Below are positions 1-6,076 of a DNA stretch of 6,678 nucleotides, piece after piece. The notes beneath the pieces are model-generated. The model did no database searches and was not told where the DNA came from. It worked only from the letters and a program-made list of their open reading frames with translations. Each line of letters opens with the position of its first letter. Positions within the stretch are counted from its first letter, which is position 1. Made by a program: the position numbers and the translations under genes. This DNA is from Pseudomonas sp. (GTDB lineage Bacteria; Pseudomonadota; Gammaproteobacteria; Pseudomonadales; Pseudomonadaceae), in NCBI GenBank assembly GCA_026398835.1, contig JAPLSD010000661.1:1-6678 (forward strand), written 5' to 3'.

Positions 1-734
1 GCCGGCAGGTAGCGGCGAGCCGCTTCCTCGATGGGCATCGCCTTGGCGATGTACACCAGATTCAGGCATCCCATCACCCGTTCCTCGTGGGTGATCGGGA
101 CGGCAATGGCGGCGATCTTGCGTTCCTGGCCCCAGTGCGAATAATTTTCGCCATAGCCCTTGGCAAGGGTGTGTTCCACCAGCCGATCGACAAAACGGCG
201 GTCGGCAGCCAGCGCCGATTGTTCGTCTTCGCGACTGACCATCAACTCAATCAGCTCTTCTCGCTCCGCAGGCGGGCAGTACGCAAAGTACGCGCGCCCG
301 GTCGCGGTCATTAGCAAGGGCAGACGCCGACCGACCATGGAACGGTGAAACGACAGGCGGCTGAAACGATGGGTGGTCTCACGAATAACCATGGCGTCAC
401 CGTCCAGCGTGCACAGGTCGGTGGGCCAGACGACTTCCTGCAGCAACTCGCCGAGCAAGGGTGCGGCAATTGAGGAGATCCATTGCTCATCGCGAAACCC
501 TTCACTGAGTTCGCGTACTTTCAACGTCAGTCGATAGCTGTCATCCGACTTGCTACGCCGTACATAACCTTCAGCCTGCAAGGTCTCCAACAGTCTGCGC
601 ACGGTGGTGCGGTGCAGCCCGCTCTGCTCAGCCAGTTGCGTGGTGCTGGCTCCGCCGTCGAATCGGTTCAAGCCATTGATCAATGCCAGACCTCGCATCA
701 GACCGCGCACGGCTTTGTATTCGGTCTCGCTCAT
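1..734 (-). CDS. mhpR: MhpR, IclR-family activator of the 3HPP catabolic operon (C-terminus cut by window edge)
   Basis: Transcription activator of the mhp catabolic genes, expected to respond to 3-(3-hydroxyphenyl)propionate. The reading frame starts at the ATG complementary to 732-734, preceded by AAAGGA seven bases upstream, and stays open to the left edge (244 full codons). The E. coli protein is about 277 residues, so roughly the last 30 are outside. Residues 27-52 form the winged helix-turn-helix (ASTTQLAEQSGLHRTTVRRL), followed by the wing (LQAEGYVRR). From about residue 75 the IclR effector-binding domain follows, with strongly MhpR-like stretches such as LSEGFRDEQWIS, ETTHRFSRLSFHR and GCLNLVYIAKAM. 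This similarity is to E. coli MhpR recalled from memory, not to a search. It is divergent from the operon it should control, with a shared 134-bp spacer containing a palindromic operator. No internal stop or frameshift is seen in the visible part. Confidence 0.96.
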   Translation of the reverse strand, partial: MSETEYKAVRGLMRGLALINGLNRFDGGASTTQLAEQSGLHRTTVRRLLETLQAEGYVRRSKSDDSYRLTLKVRELSEGFRDEQWISSIAAPLLGELLQEVVWPTDLCTLDGDAMVIRETTHRFSRLSFHRSMVGRRLPLLMTATGRAYFAYCPPAEREELIELMVSREDEQSALAADRRFVDRLVEHTLAKGYGENYSHWGQERKIAAIAVPITHEERVMGCLNLVYIAKAMPIEEAARRYLP

Positions 735-745
735 AGATAGATCCT

Positions 746-753
746 TTATTGTT
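746..753 (-). promoter_or_regulatory. AAnAAnAA motif (possible Hfq/Crc site) beside the mhpR ribosome binding site
   Basis: On the mhpR-sense strand the bases read AACAATAA and run straight into the AAGGA Shine-Dalgarno sequence of mhpR. The pattern AAnAAnAA is the known catabolite-activity motif bound by Hfq with Crc in Pseudomonas mRNAs. The position, touching the ribosome binding site, is where such sites repress translation. Function is inferred. Confidence 0.4.
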
Positions 754-761
754 TAAAATCA

Positions 762-789
762 ATCATGTGCACTTAGTGCACACTAACAA
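762..789 (-). promoter_or_regulatory. Possible mhpR promoter overlapping the operator
   Basis: Read on the minus strand, TTGTTA (complement of 784-789) and CATGAT (complement of 762-767) are spaced by 16 bp and could be -35 and -10 elements. The operator lies almost exactly between and over them, so MhpR binding would be expected to interfere with its own transcription. Both hexamers are imperfect and other AT-rich combinations nearby (TTTAAA, complement of 752-757) are possible, so this is only a suggestion. Confidence 0.25.
766..782. promoter_or_regulatory. MhpR operator, 17-bp perfect palindrome
   Basis: The sequence TGTGCACTTAGTGCACA has perfect 8-bp arms (766-773 and 775-782) around a single central base at 774. 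It matches 14 of 17 positions of the E. coli MhpR operator as I recall it (GGTGCACCTGGTGCACA, centred near -58 of the mhpA promoter). Its centre lies about 60 bp upstream of the transcription start inferred here, the same geometry as an upstream activator site. It also overlaps the candidate mhpR promoter, which would fit autoregulation. The palindrome is seen directly; binding by MhpR is inferred from the match and from the adjacent gene. Confidence 0.85.
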
Positions 790-798
790 GGGTTGTCG

Positions 799-827
799 TT
801 GTCGACCAGCCCTGTGATTTCCATACT
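799..827 (+). promoter_or_regulatory. Candidate sigma-70 promoter of the mhpA operon
   Basis: A -35-like TTGTCG (799-804) and a -10-like CATACT (822-827) are separated by 17 bp; each hexamer matches four of six consensus bases. A start near 834 would follow, placing the operator centre about 60 bp upstream, as expected for an activator-dependent promoter with a weak core. A second TTGTCG at 793-798 is too far from the -10 (23 bp) to serve. The start site is an inference from spacing only. Confidence 0.5.
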
Positions 828-833
828 GCGCCC

Positions 834-841
834 AACAAGAA
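834..841 (+). promoter_or_regulatory. AAnAAnAA motif (possible Hfq/Crc site) in the mhpA leader
   Basis: The sequence AACAAGAA is a perfect match to the Pseudomonas catabolite-activity motif. It lies about 28 bases upstream of the mhpA start codon and at or just after the inferred transcription start, so it would be at the 5' end of the operon mRNA. If the true start lies further downstream, the motif would not be transcribed and the idea fails. Confidence 0.4.
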
Positions 842-858
842 ATTCAAAAGCGCTGTAC

Positions 859-862
859 GGAG
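859..862 (+). promoter_or_regulatory. mhpA ribosome binding site, decides the start at 869
   Basis: GGAG ends directly against the ATG at 863 but is six bases from the second in-frame ATG at 869. Normal Shine-Dalgarno spacing therefore favours 869 as the start, giving a protein two residues shorter than the first ATG would. Confidence 0.7.
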
Positions 863-868
863 ATGACC

Positions 869-1084
869 ATGAGTTCTGCACCCACTCCTTCCACATTGGA
901 CCTGACCACCGAAGTCGCCATCGTTGGCGCCGGCCCTGTCGGCTTGATGATCGCCAATTACCTGGGCCAATGTGGTGTGAACGTCACCGTAGTGGAAAAG
1001 CTCGACAGCCTGATCGACTACCCCCATGCGCTTCCTGACCCCAAAGGGTCGCTGCTTTGCCGATATACAGCCCAAGACCGATGA
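869..1084 (+). CDS. mhpA: N-terminal fragment of MhpA with frameshifted tail
   Basis: This is what ribosomes starting at the mhpA signal should make: 71 residues. Residues 15-44 carry the FAD-binding Rossmann start, with GAGPVG at 20-25 and the acidic residue Glu43 at the end of the second strand that normally holds the flavin ribose. After Pro52 the reading continues out of frame for 19 residues to a TGA. Without the rest of the FAD and substrate domains it cannot be an active hydroxylase and is probably degraded. Confidence 0.6.
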   Translation: MSSAPTPSTLDLTTEVAIVGAGPVGLMIANYLGQCGVNVTVVEKLDSLIDYPHALPDPKGSLLCRYTAQDR

Positions 1085-2435
1085 GTTCGGCTGGTCTCGG
1101 CGCAACGCCTTCATCCAGCCCTTGGCCGACCGCGTACTGTTCGAAGGCTTGCAGCGTTTTGACAACGTCAAAGTGCTGTTCGGCCGTGAGCTCGAAGGTT
1201 TCGAGCAACGTGACAACGGCGTGGTGCTCAACCTCAAGGATCAGAACGGTCGCGGCGAACGCCTTCAGGCCCGTTATCTGATCGGTTGCGACGGTGGCAA
1301 CAGCCTGGTGCGGCGCACCTTAAACATCAGCTTCGAAGGCAAGACCGCGCCTAATCAGTGGATCGTCGTCGACATCGCCAACGACCCGCTGAGTACGCCC
1401 CATGTTTACCTGTGCTGCGATCCGGTGCGCCCGTACGTTTCAGCCGCCCTGCCCCACAGCGTGCGCCGTTTCGAATTCATGGTAATGCCCGGCGAAACCG
1501 AAGCCGAGCTGAGCAAGCCAGAGAACATGCGCAAGCTGCTGGCCAAGGTTCTCCCAAATCCCGAGCGCATCGAGTTGATCCGCAGCCGCGTCTATACCCA
1601 CAACGCCCGCCTGGCCGGTCGGTTTCGTGAGGGCCGGGTGCTGCTGGCCGGCGATGCCGCGCACATCATGCCGGTATGGCAGGGCCAGGGTTACAACAGC
1701 GGCATGCGCGACGCCTCCAACCTGGCCTGGAAACTGTCGCTGGTGATCAAAGGCCTGGCCGCCGACAGCCTGCTCGACAGCTATGAACAAGAACGCCGTG
1801 ACCACGCCAAGGCGATGATCGACCTGTCTGTGTTGGCCGGCCATGTGTTGGCACCGCCCAAACGCTGGCAAGGCACCTTGCGCGATGGCGTGTCGTGGCT
1901 GCTCAACTACCTGCCGCCCGTCAAACGCTACTTCGTGGAAATGCGTTTCAAGCCGATGCCGCAATACACCCAGGGTGCCTTGATCGTACCCGGCGAAAAA
2001 GGCTCACCGGTGGGCAAGATGTTCATTCAGCCCAGGGTACTGACCGAAGCCGGCGACACCGTGTTGCTGGACGAAGTGATCGGCGAGAACTTCGCGATCA
2101 TCGCCTGGGGCTGCGACCCGACCTGGGGCCTGACGGCGGCACAGATCGAGCAATGGCAAGCACTGGGCACGCGTTTTATCCAGGTACTTCCGGACGTCCA
2201 GCTCAAAGCCGCCAGTGACGTCAGCCAAGGTGTGATCCGCGTCGGTGACAGCACCGGCCGCCTCAAGGAATGGTTCGCCCGCGGCTCGTCCTCTATCGCC
2301 CTGGTGCGCCCAGATCGCTTCCTTGCCGGCCTGGCCATTCCGCAAACCGTCGGCCAGGCCTGTGATGAATTGGCCCTGGCAATCAAGGCCCTGCCGCAAC
2401 CCGCAGTGGCGATCCTCGCCAGCAAGGTGGCCTGA
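1026..2435 (+). CDS. mhpA: C-terminal fragment of MhpA (open frame lacking the FAD-binding N-terminus)
   Basis: An open frame of 469 residues that a gene caller would probably report as a shortened hydroxylase. Visible family motifs are [11 protein letters not shown] at about 88-97 (the DG motif), [11 protein letters not shown] at 203-213 (the GD motif contacting FAD ribityl) and [15 protein letters not shown] just after it. The last 150 or so residues match the thioredoxin-like C-terminal domain of this group. The ATG at 1026 is an ordinary internal Met of the family (HA-MRFLTP in E. coli) and is preceded by a run of C with no Shine-Dalgarno sequence, so efficient initiation there is doubtful. 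The fragment lacks the GxGxxG element and so should not bind FAD. Its stop is one base from the mhpB start. Confidence 0.6.
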   Translation: MRFLTPKGRCFADIQPKTDEFGWSRRNAFIQPLADRVLFEGLQRFDNVKVLFGRELEGFEQRDNGVVLNLKDQNGRGERLQARYLIGCDGGNSLVRRTLNISFEGKTAPNQWIVVDIANDPLSTPHVYLCCDPVRPYVSAALPHSVRRFEFMVMPGETEAELSKPENMRKLLAKVLPNPERIELIRSRVYTHNARLAGRFREGRVLLAGDAAHIMPVWQGQGYNSGMRDASNLAWKLSLVIKGLAADSLLDSYEQERRDHAKAMIDLSVLAGHVLAPPKRWQGTLRDGVSWLLNYLPPVKRYFVEMRFKPMPQYTQGALIVPGEKGSPVGKMFIQPRVLTEAGDTVLLDEVIGENFAIIAWGCDPTWGLTAAQIEQWQALGTRFIQVLPDVQLKAASDVSQGVIRVGDSTGRLKEWFARGSSSIALVRPDRFLAGLAIPQTVGQACDELALAIKALPQPAVAILASKVA

Positions 2436-2436
2436 C

Positions 2437-3390
2437 ATGAGCGCTTATTTGCACTGTTTGTCTCACACACCACTGGTGGGCTACGTCGATCCGACGCCTA
2501 AAGTGCTGGCCGAAGTCGACGGCATGATCGCTGATGCCCGCGAGCGCATCGCCCGCTTCGAGCCAGAGCTGATCGTGCTCTTCGGCCCCGACCACTACAA
2601 CGGCTTTTTCTACGATGTGATGCCGGCCTTCTGCATCGGCATGGCAGCCCATGCCATCGGCGATTTCGATACGGCCGCCGGCCCCTTGGACGTGCCCCAA
2701 GCGCTGGCCGAATCCTGCGCCCAGGCTGTCCTGGATGCCGGTGTCGACGCTGCCGTTTCCTATCGCATGCAGGTCGACCACGCGTTCGCCCAACCGCTGG
2801 AGCTGTTGCTTGGCGGCTTACAAGACTGCCCGGTGATTCCGGTGTTCATCAATTCGGTCGCCGTGCCGTTGCCCAGCTTCAAGCGTGCCCGTCTGCTCGG
2901 CGAAGCGATTGGCCAGTGGGCGCAGTCGCTGGACAAACGTGTGCTGTTTCTGGCCTCCGGTGGTTTGTCCCATCAACCCCCAGTGCCGGAGTTGGCCAAG
3001 GTCGATGCGCGCATGGCCGATCGCCTGATGGGCAGTGGCCGCCAACTGCCAGCCGATGAACGCCAGGCGCGTCAGCAACGGGTCATTCAAGCAGCCCGGG
3101 ACTTCGTCAAAGACCAACACAGCCTGCATCCGCTCAACCCGACGTGGGATCAGCAGTTTCTCGACACCCTGGAACAGGGTCGCCTGAGCGACCTCGATGC
3201 GCTGGCCAATGACGAGCTGTCGGCCTTGGCCGGCAAGTCCACCCACGAAGTGAAAACCTGGGTCGCTGCCTTCGCTGCGCTGTCCGCTTTCGGCCCCTAT
3301 CAGACCGAAGGCCGCTACTACCGCCCAATTCCCGAATGGATCGCTGGCTTCGCCGCCCTTGGCGCCGAGCCGCGCAATAACAACCACTGA
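2437..3390 (+). CDS. mhpB: MhpB, 2,3-dihydroxyphenylpropionate 1,2-dioxygenase
   Basis: Class III extradiol dioxygenase with non-haem Fe(II) that opens the ring of 2,3-dihydroxyphenylpropionate to 2-hydroxy-6-oxonona-2,4-dienedioate; cytosolic. The product has 317 residues against 314 in E. coli. The two histidines shown in the E. coli enzyme to be acid/base catalysts are at the same numbers, His115 (QVDHAF) and His179 (SGGLSHQ). Other conserved blocks are [10 protein letters not shown] (49-58), with His53 a likely iron ligand, and the ending [11 protein letters not shown]. The frame is open further upstream inside mhpA, but ATG 2437 is preceded by AAGGTGG and starts one base after the mhpA stop, so it is the clear start. 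That arrangement suggests translational coupling to mhpA, which the mhpA lesion may disturb. The gene is intact. Confidence 0.97.
   Translation: MSAYLHCLSHTPLVGYVDPTPKVLAEVDGMIADARERIARFEPELIVLFGPDHYNGFFYDVMPAFCIGMAAHAIGDFDTAAGPLDVPQALAESCAQAVLDAGVDAAVSYRMQVDHAFAQPLELLLGGLQDCPVIPVFINSVAVPLPSFKRARLLGEAIGQWAQSLDKRVLFLASGGLSHQPPVPELAKVDARMADRLMGSGRQLPADERQARQQRVIQAARDFVKDQHSLHPLNPTWDQQFLDTLEQGRLSDLDALANDELSALAGKSTHEVKTWVAAFAALSAFGPYQTEGRYYRPIPEWIAGFAALGAEPRNNNH
3376..3383 (+). promoter_or_regulatory. AAnAAnAA motif (possible Hfq/Crc site) upstream of mhpC
   Basis: AATAACAA lies at the very end of mhpB, in the codons of its terminal Asn run (RNNNH), and about 24 bases upstream of the mhpC start codon. 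It is a perfect motif match close to the mhpC ribosome binding site, but it is also explained by the Asn codons, so it is weaker evidence than the non-coding copies. Confidence 0.3.
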
Positions 3391-3407
3391 ATCCGAGGAA
3401 AACTGCC

Positions 3408-4277
3408 ATGACTGCCACTGCGCCTGCTTTCACCGAAGCTTCCACCAGCCGTTTTGTCGATATCCACGAAGGCGAGTTGAAGCTGCGACTGCATTACAAC
3501 GACGTTGGTCAAGGAACCGAAACCGTGGTCATGCTCCACGGCTCCGGACCCGGTGCCAGCGGCTGGGCCAACTTCCACCGCAACATCGAACCGTTGGTGT
3601 CTGCAGGTTACCGAGTGATCCTGATGGACTGCCCGGGCTGGAGCAAAAGCGACCCGATCGTTTGCGATGGCTCGCGTTCGGACCTCAATGCACGAGCGCT
3701 CAAGGGGCTGCTAGATGTGCTGGACCTGGGCCGCGTACACATCATCGGCAACTCCATGGGTGGCCACAGCACCGTAGCCTTCGCCCTCGCCTACCCTGAG
3801 CGGATTAGCAAACTGATCCTAATGGGCGGCGGCACCGGCGGCCCCAGCGCCTTCGTGCCGCAACCCACCGAAGGCATCAAACTGATCGGCGCGCTGTACC
3901 GCGAACCGACCATCGAGAACCTGAAGAAGATGATGAATGTCTTCGTCTTCGACGCCAGCAGCCTGACCGATGAATTGTTCAAGACCCGTCTGGATAACAT
4001 CCTCGCCCGCCGCGATCACCTGGAAAACTTCGTCAAGAGCAGCACCCTCAATCCCAAGCAGTTCCCGGATTTCAGCCACCGTTTGCACGAAATCACTGCC
4101 CAAACGCTAATCGTCTGGGGCCGCGAAGACCGCTTCGTGCCCATGGACACCGGCCTGCGCCTGCTGGCTGGCCTGCCCCATGCGCAACTGCATGTGTTCA
4201 ATCGCTGCGGCCACTGGGCCCAGTGGGAGCACGCCGAGGCCTTCAACCGCATGGTCCTGGACTTCCTGACCCACTGA
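3408..4277 (+). CDS. mhpC: MhpC, 2-hydroxy-6-oxonona-2,4-dienedioate hydrolase
   Basis: Alpha/beta-hydrolase for C-C bonds: it cleaves the ring-fission product of MhpB to 2-hydroxypenta-2,4-dienoate and succinate. The product has 289 residues, the usual length. The oxyanion-hole segment [10 protein letters not shown] is at 44-53, the nucleophile elbow GNSMGG at 114-119 gives Ser116, and the rest of the triad is Asp241 (GREDRFVP) and His269 (CGHWAQWEH). These correspond to Ser110, Asp235 and His263 of the E. coli enzyme with a constant six-residue offset, so no insertion or loss lies between them. The start ATG 3408 has GAGGA at 3395-3399, eight bases upstream. The gap to mhpB is 17 bp and to mhpD 14 bp, in the same transcript. 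No damage is seen. Confidence 0.97.
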   Translation: MTATAPAFTEASTSRFVDIHEGELKLRLHYNDVGQGTETVVMLHGSGPGASGWANFHRNIEPLVSAGYRVILMDCPGWSKSDPIVCDGSRSDLNARALKGLLDVLDLGRVHIIGNSMGGHSTVAFALAYPERISKLILMGGGTGGPSAFVPQPTEGIKLIGALYREPTIENLKKMMNVFVFDASSLTDELFKTRLDNILARRDHLENFVKSSTLNPKQFPDFSHRLHEITAQTLIVWGREDRFVPMDTGLRLLAGLPHAQLHVFNRCGHWAQWEHAEAFNRMVLDFLTH

Positions 4278-4291
4278 TCACAGAGGCTGAC

Positions 4292-5098
4292 ATGACCCTT
4301 ACTCAAGACACTCTGGAACAACTGGCCGCTGACCTGCGCCATGCCGAGGCCGACTGCGAGGCCATCGCGCCTCTGCGCGAGCAGATTGGCGAAGACAACG
4401 CCGAGGCCGCTTACACCATTCAGCGGATCAACGTCGCCCATGGCGTGGCCAACGGACGCCGCGTGGTCGGCCGCAAGATCGGTCTGACCAATCCCAAGGT
4501 GCAGGCGCAGTTGGGAGTGGACCAGCCGGACTTCGGCACGCTGTTCGCCGACATGTGCTACGGCGACAACGAAAGCGTGCCTGTAGGCCGCGTACTGCAA
4601 CCGAAGATCGAGGCCGAAATCGCCTTGATCCTCGAACGCGATCTGCCCCGCGCCGACACCACGTTTGCCGACGTGATGGCGGCCACTGGCTGGGTCGTCC
4701 CGGCACTGGAAATCGTTGGCAGTCGGGTCCAGAGCTGGAACATCCGCTTCGTCGATACCGTGGCTGACAACGCCTCCAGTGGCTGCTTTGTATTGGGTGG
4801 CCCGGCTCGACGACTCGATGGGCTCGACCTGCGCCAAGCCAGCATGCGCATGACCCGCAACGGCGAAGAGGTCTCCAGCGGCAGTGGCGCCGAATGTCTC
4901 GGTCATCCACTCAATGCGGCCGTCTGGCTGGCCTGCACCATGGCTCGCCTGGGCGATCCGCTGCGGGCGGGCGACATCATTCTCACCGGTGCACTCGGAC
5001 CGATGGTGCCGGTAGCAGCCGGTGATCGTTTCGAGGCCGAGATCGAAGGTATCGGTCGTGTCGGTGTGGACTTCAAGGTCGAGAGTAGCGCCGAGTGA
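4292..5098 (+). CDS. mhpD: MhpD, 2-hydroxypenta-2,4-dienoate (2-keto-4-pentenoate) hydratase
   Basis: Adds water to 2-hydroxypenta-2,4-dienoate to give 4-hydroxy-2-oxovalerate, with a divalent metal; member of the hydratase/4-oxalocrotonate decarboxylase family. The product has 268 residues, one fewer than E. coli. The metal-site carboxylates are visible: Glu107 and Glu109 in PKIEAEIA (104-111) and Glu140 in PALEIVGSR (137-145). The conserved GRKIGLTNP is at 60-68 and [12 protein letters not shown] lies in the C-terminal half. The frame is open back to 4223 inside mhpC, but ATG 4292 has AGAGG at 4282-4286, five bases upstream, and matches the family start. It is followed after 32 bp by mhpF, the longest gap within the operon. 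Confidence 0.96.
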   Translation: MTLTQDTLEQLAADLRHAEADCEAIAPLREQIGEDNAEAAYTIQRINVAHGVANGRRVVGRKIGLTNPKVQAQLGVDQPDFGTLFADMCYGDNESVPVGRVLQPKIEAEIALILERDLPRADTTFADVMAATGWVVPALEIVGSRVQSWNIRFVDTVADNASSGCFVLGGPARRLDGLDLRQASMRMTRNGEEVSSGSGAECLGHPLNAAVWLACTMARLGDPLRAGDIILTGALGPMVPVAAGDRFEAEIEGIGRVGVDFKVESSAE

Positions 5099-5117
5099 TC
5101 GGCGACTTGCGTGCAAA

Positions 5118-5122
5118 TGAGG
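5118..5122 (+). promoter_or_regulatory. mhpF ribosome binding site, decides the start at 5131
   Basis: TGAGG lies eight bases before ATG 5131. The alternative in-frame GTG at 5095 overlaps the mhpD stop, has no good Shine-Dalgarno sequence and would add 12 residues absent from the family, so 5131 is preferred. Confidence 0.7.
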
Positions 5123-5123
5123 C

Positions 5124-5131
5124 AACAACAA
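5124..5131 (+). promoter_or_regulatory. AAnAAnAA motif (possible Hfq/Crc site) overlapping the mhpF start
   Basis: AACAACAA fills the space between the mhpF Shine-Dalgarno sequence and the A of its ATG. It is a perfect match in non-coding sequence and is placed where bound Hfq would block ribosome entry. This is the best placed of the four copies in the window. Confidence 0.45.
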
Positions 5132-6066
5132 TGAACAAACTCAAAGTCGCCATCGTCGGTTCCGGCAACATCGGCACCGACCTGATGATCAAGATTCTGC
5201 GTAACGCCACGCATCTGGAAATGGCGGTCATGGTCGGCATCGACCCGGCCTCCGACGGCTTGGCCCGCGCCCAACGCCTAGGCGTGGCCACCACCTATGA
5301 AGGCGTCGAAGGCCTGACCCGCATGGACGTATTCAAGGACATCGATTTCGTCTTCGATGCCACCTCGGCCGGTGCCCATGTGAAAAACGACGCCTTCCTG
5401 CGCTCGATCAAACCCGGCATTCGCCTGATCGACCTGACGCCCGCAGCCATCGGCCCGTACTGCGTGCCGGTGGTCAACCTCGAGCAGAACCTCGGCCAAC
5501 TCAACGTCAACATGGTCACCTGCGGTGGCCAGGCGACCATCCCCATGGTCGCAGCGGTATCGCGCGTGGCCAAGGTGCATTACGCCGAAATCGTCGCCTC
5601 GATCGCGAGCAAGTCCGCGGGTCCCGGCACCCGCGCCAACATCGACGAATTCACCGAAACCACCTCCAAGGCTATCGAAGTGATCGGCGGCGCAGCCAAG
5701 GGCAAGGCGATCATCGTGATGAACCCGGCCGAACCGCCGTTGATGATGCGCGACACCGTGTTTGTGTTGTCCGAGGCGGCTGATCAGGCGCTGGTCGAGG
5801 CCTCCATCGTCGAGATGGCTGCCGCCGTGCAGGCCTATGTGCCGGGCTATCGCCTGAAGCAAAAAGTCCAGTTCGACGTGATCCCTGAAGACGCCCCGCT
5901 GCACATCCCCGGCCTGGGCACATTCTCGGGGCTCAAGACTTCGGTGTTCCTCGAAGTCGAAGGCGCCGCCCATTACCTGCCAGCCTACGCCGGCAATCTC
6001 GACATCATGACCTCCGCTGCCTTGGCTACCGCCGAGCGCATGGCGCAATCGATGCTAAACGCCTGA
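5131..6066 (+). CDS. mhpF: MhpF, acetaldehyde dehydrogenase (acylating)
   Basis: Oxidises acetaldehyde to acetyl-CoA with NAD+ and CoA, working in complex with the aldolase MhpE, which passes the toxic aldehyde through a channel. The product has 311 residues (about 316 in E. coli, with a few missing at the C-terminal tail). The NAD-binding turn GSGNIG is at 10-15, the catalytic Cys131 is in [10 protein letters not shown] (129-138), and the family block [20 protein letters not shown] follows. The C-terminal [20 protein letters not shown] region is typical. Its stop codon overlaps the Shine-Dalgarno sequence of mhpE, so the two partner proteins are probably made in coupled amounts. No damage is seen. 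Confidence 0.97.
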   Translation: MNKLKVAIVGSGNIGTDLMIKILRNATHLEMAVMVGIDPASDGLARAQRLGVATTYEGVEGLTRMDVFKDIDFVFDATSAGAHVKNDAFLRSIKPGIRLIDLTPAAIGPYCVPVVNLEQNLGQLNVNMVTCGGQATIPMVAAVSRVAKVHYAEIVASIASKSAGPGTRANIDEFTETTSKAIEVIGGAAKGKAIIVMNPAEPPLMMRDTVFVLSEAADQALVEASIVEMAAAVQAYVPGYRLKQKVQFDVIPEDAPLHIPGLGTFSGLKTSVFLEVEGAAHYLPAYAGNLDIMTSAALATAERMAQSMLNA

Positions 6067-6076
6067 GGTGACCGAC

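Larger units (their letters stand above)
735..868. promoter_or_regulatory. Divergent mhpR-mhpA control region
   Basis: This 134-bp spacer is the only sizeable non-coding stretch in the window and is clearly more AT-rich on its mhpR side than the flanking genes. It holds, from left to right: the mhpR ribosome binding site, an A-rich motif next to it, the 17-bp palindromic operator, a candidate mhpR promoter overlapping that operator, a tandem TTGTCG repeat with an imperfect inverted repeat (789-813), a candidate mhpA promoter, a second A-rich motif and the mhpA ribosome binding site. I looked for the CRP site that lies upstream of the MhpR operator in E. coli; the matching position here falls at the mhpR start and shows no TGTGA-N6-TCACA pattern. 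Confidence 0.85.
869..2435 (+). pseudogene. mhpA: mhpA, 3-(3-hydroxyphenyl)propionate hydroxylase, disrupted by an internal deletion with frameshift
   Basis: The intact family is a class A FAD monooxygenase of about 554 residues that uses NADH and O2 to convert 3HPP to 2,3-dihydroxyphenylpropionate. Here the first part (52 residues from 869, ending LIDYP at 1024) and the last 469 residues (from ATG 1026, [10 protein letters not shown]) are both typical, but they lie in different frames, separated by a single C at 1025. In E. coli MhpA these blocks are joined by 31 residues. The net loss relative to that length is therefore 92 bp, which explains the shift. The lost piece follows the FAD-binding beta-alpha-beta unit and contains the conserved RAIGIDDE-type segment near flavin and substrate. 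Translation from 869 ends at 1082-1084. The rest, including the DG and GD motifs, is well preserved with no further lesion, which suggests either a recent event or an assembly fault. Identity is near certain; loss of function is inferred. Confidence 0.93.

Noticed and set aside
87..740. Plus-strand open frames opposite mhpR
   Set aside because: They are shadows of the mhpR gene, whose minus-strand frame is open across the whole region and clearly an IclR-family protein.
809..830. TGTGA at 813-817 as a CRP half-site
   Set aside because: The second half (TCACA) is absent at the right spacing and the position would overlap the -10 element of the mhpA promoter.
869..2435. Insertion sequence or other mobile element as the cause of the mhpA break
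   Set aside because: The two family blocks are separated by a single base; no inserted sequence, inverted repeat or target duplication is present.
2245..2436. Upstream extension of the mhpB frame into mhpA
   Set aside because: The extension translates to Pro/Arg/Ser-rich low-complexity sequence, while ATG 2437 has a ribosome binding site and matches the family start; catalytic His115 and His179 numbering also fits.
4278..5130. Possible terminators or promoters between mhpC, mhpD and mhpF
   Set aside because: The gaps of 14 and 32 bp hold ribosome binding sites only; I see no GC-rich hairpin followed by T-run and no convincing promoter pair.
4016..5131. A 371-codon open frame on the minus strand opposite mhpC and mhpD
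   Set aside because: It lies antisense to two well-identified genes, its protein resembles no family I recognise, and long antisense frames are common in GC-rich genes with G/C at third positions.
5278..6048. A 256-codon minus-strand open frame opposite mhpF
   Set aside because: Rich in His, Gly and Asp as expected for a mirror of a high-GC coding frame; mhpF on the plus strand is certain.
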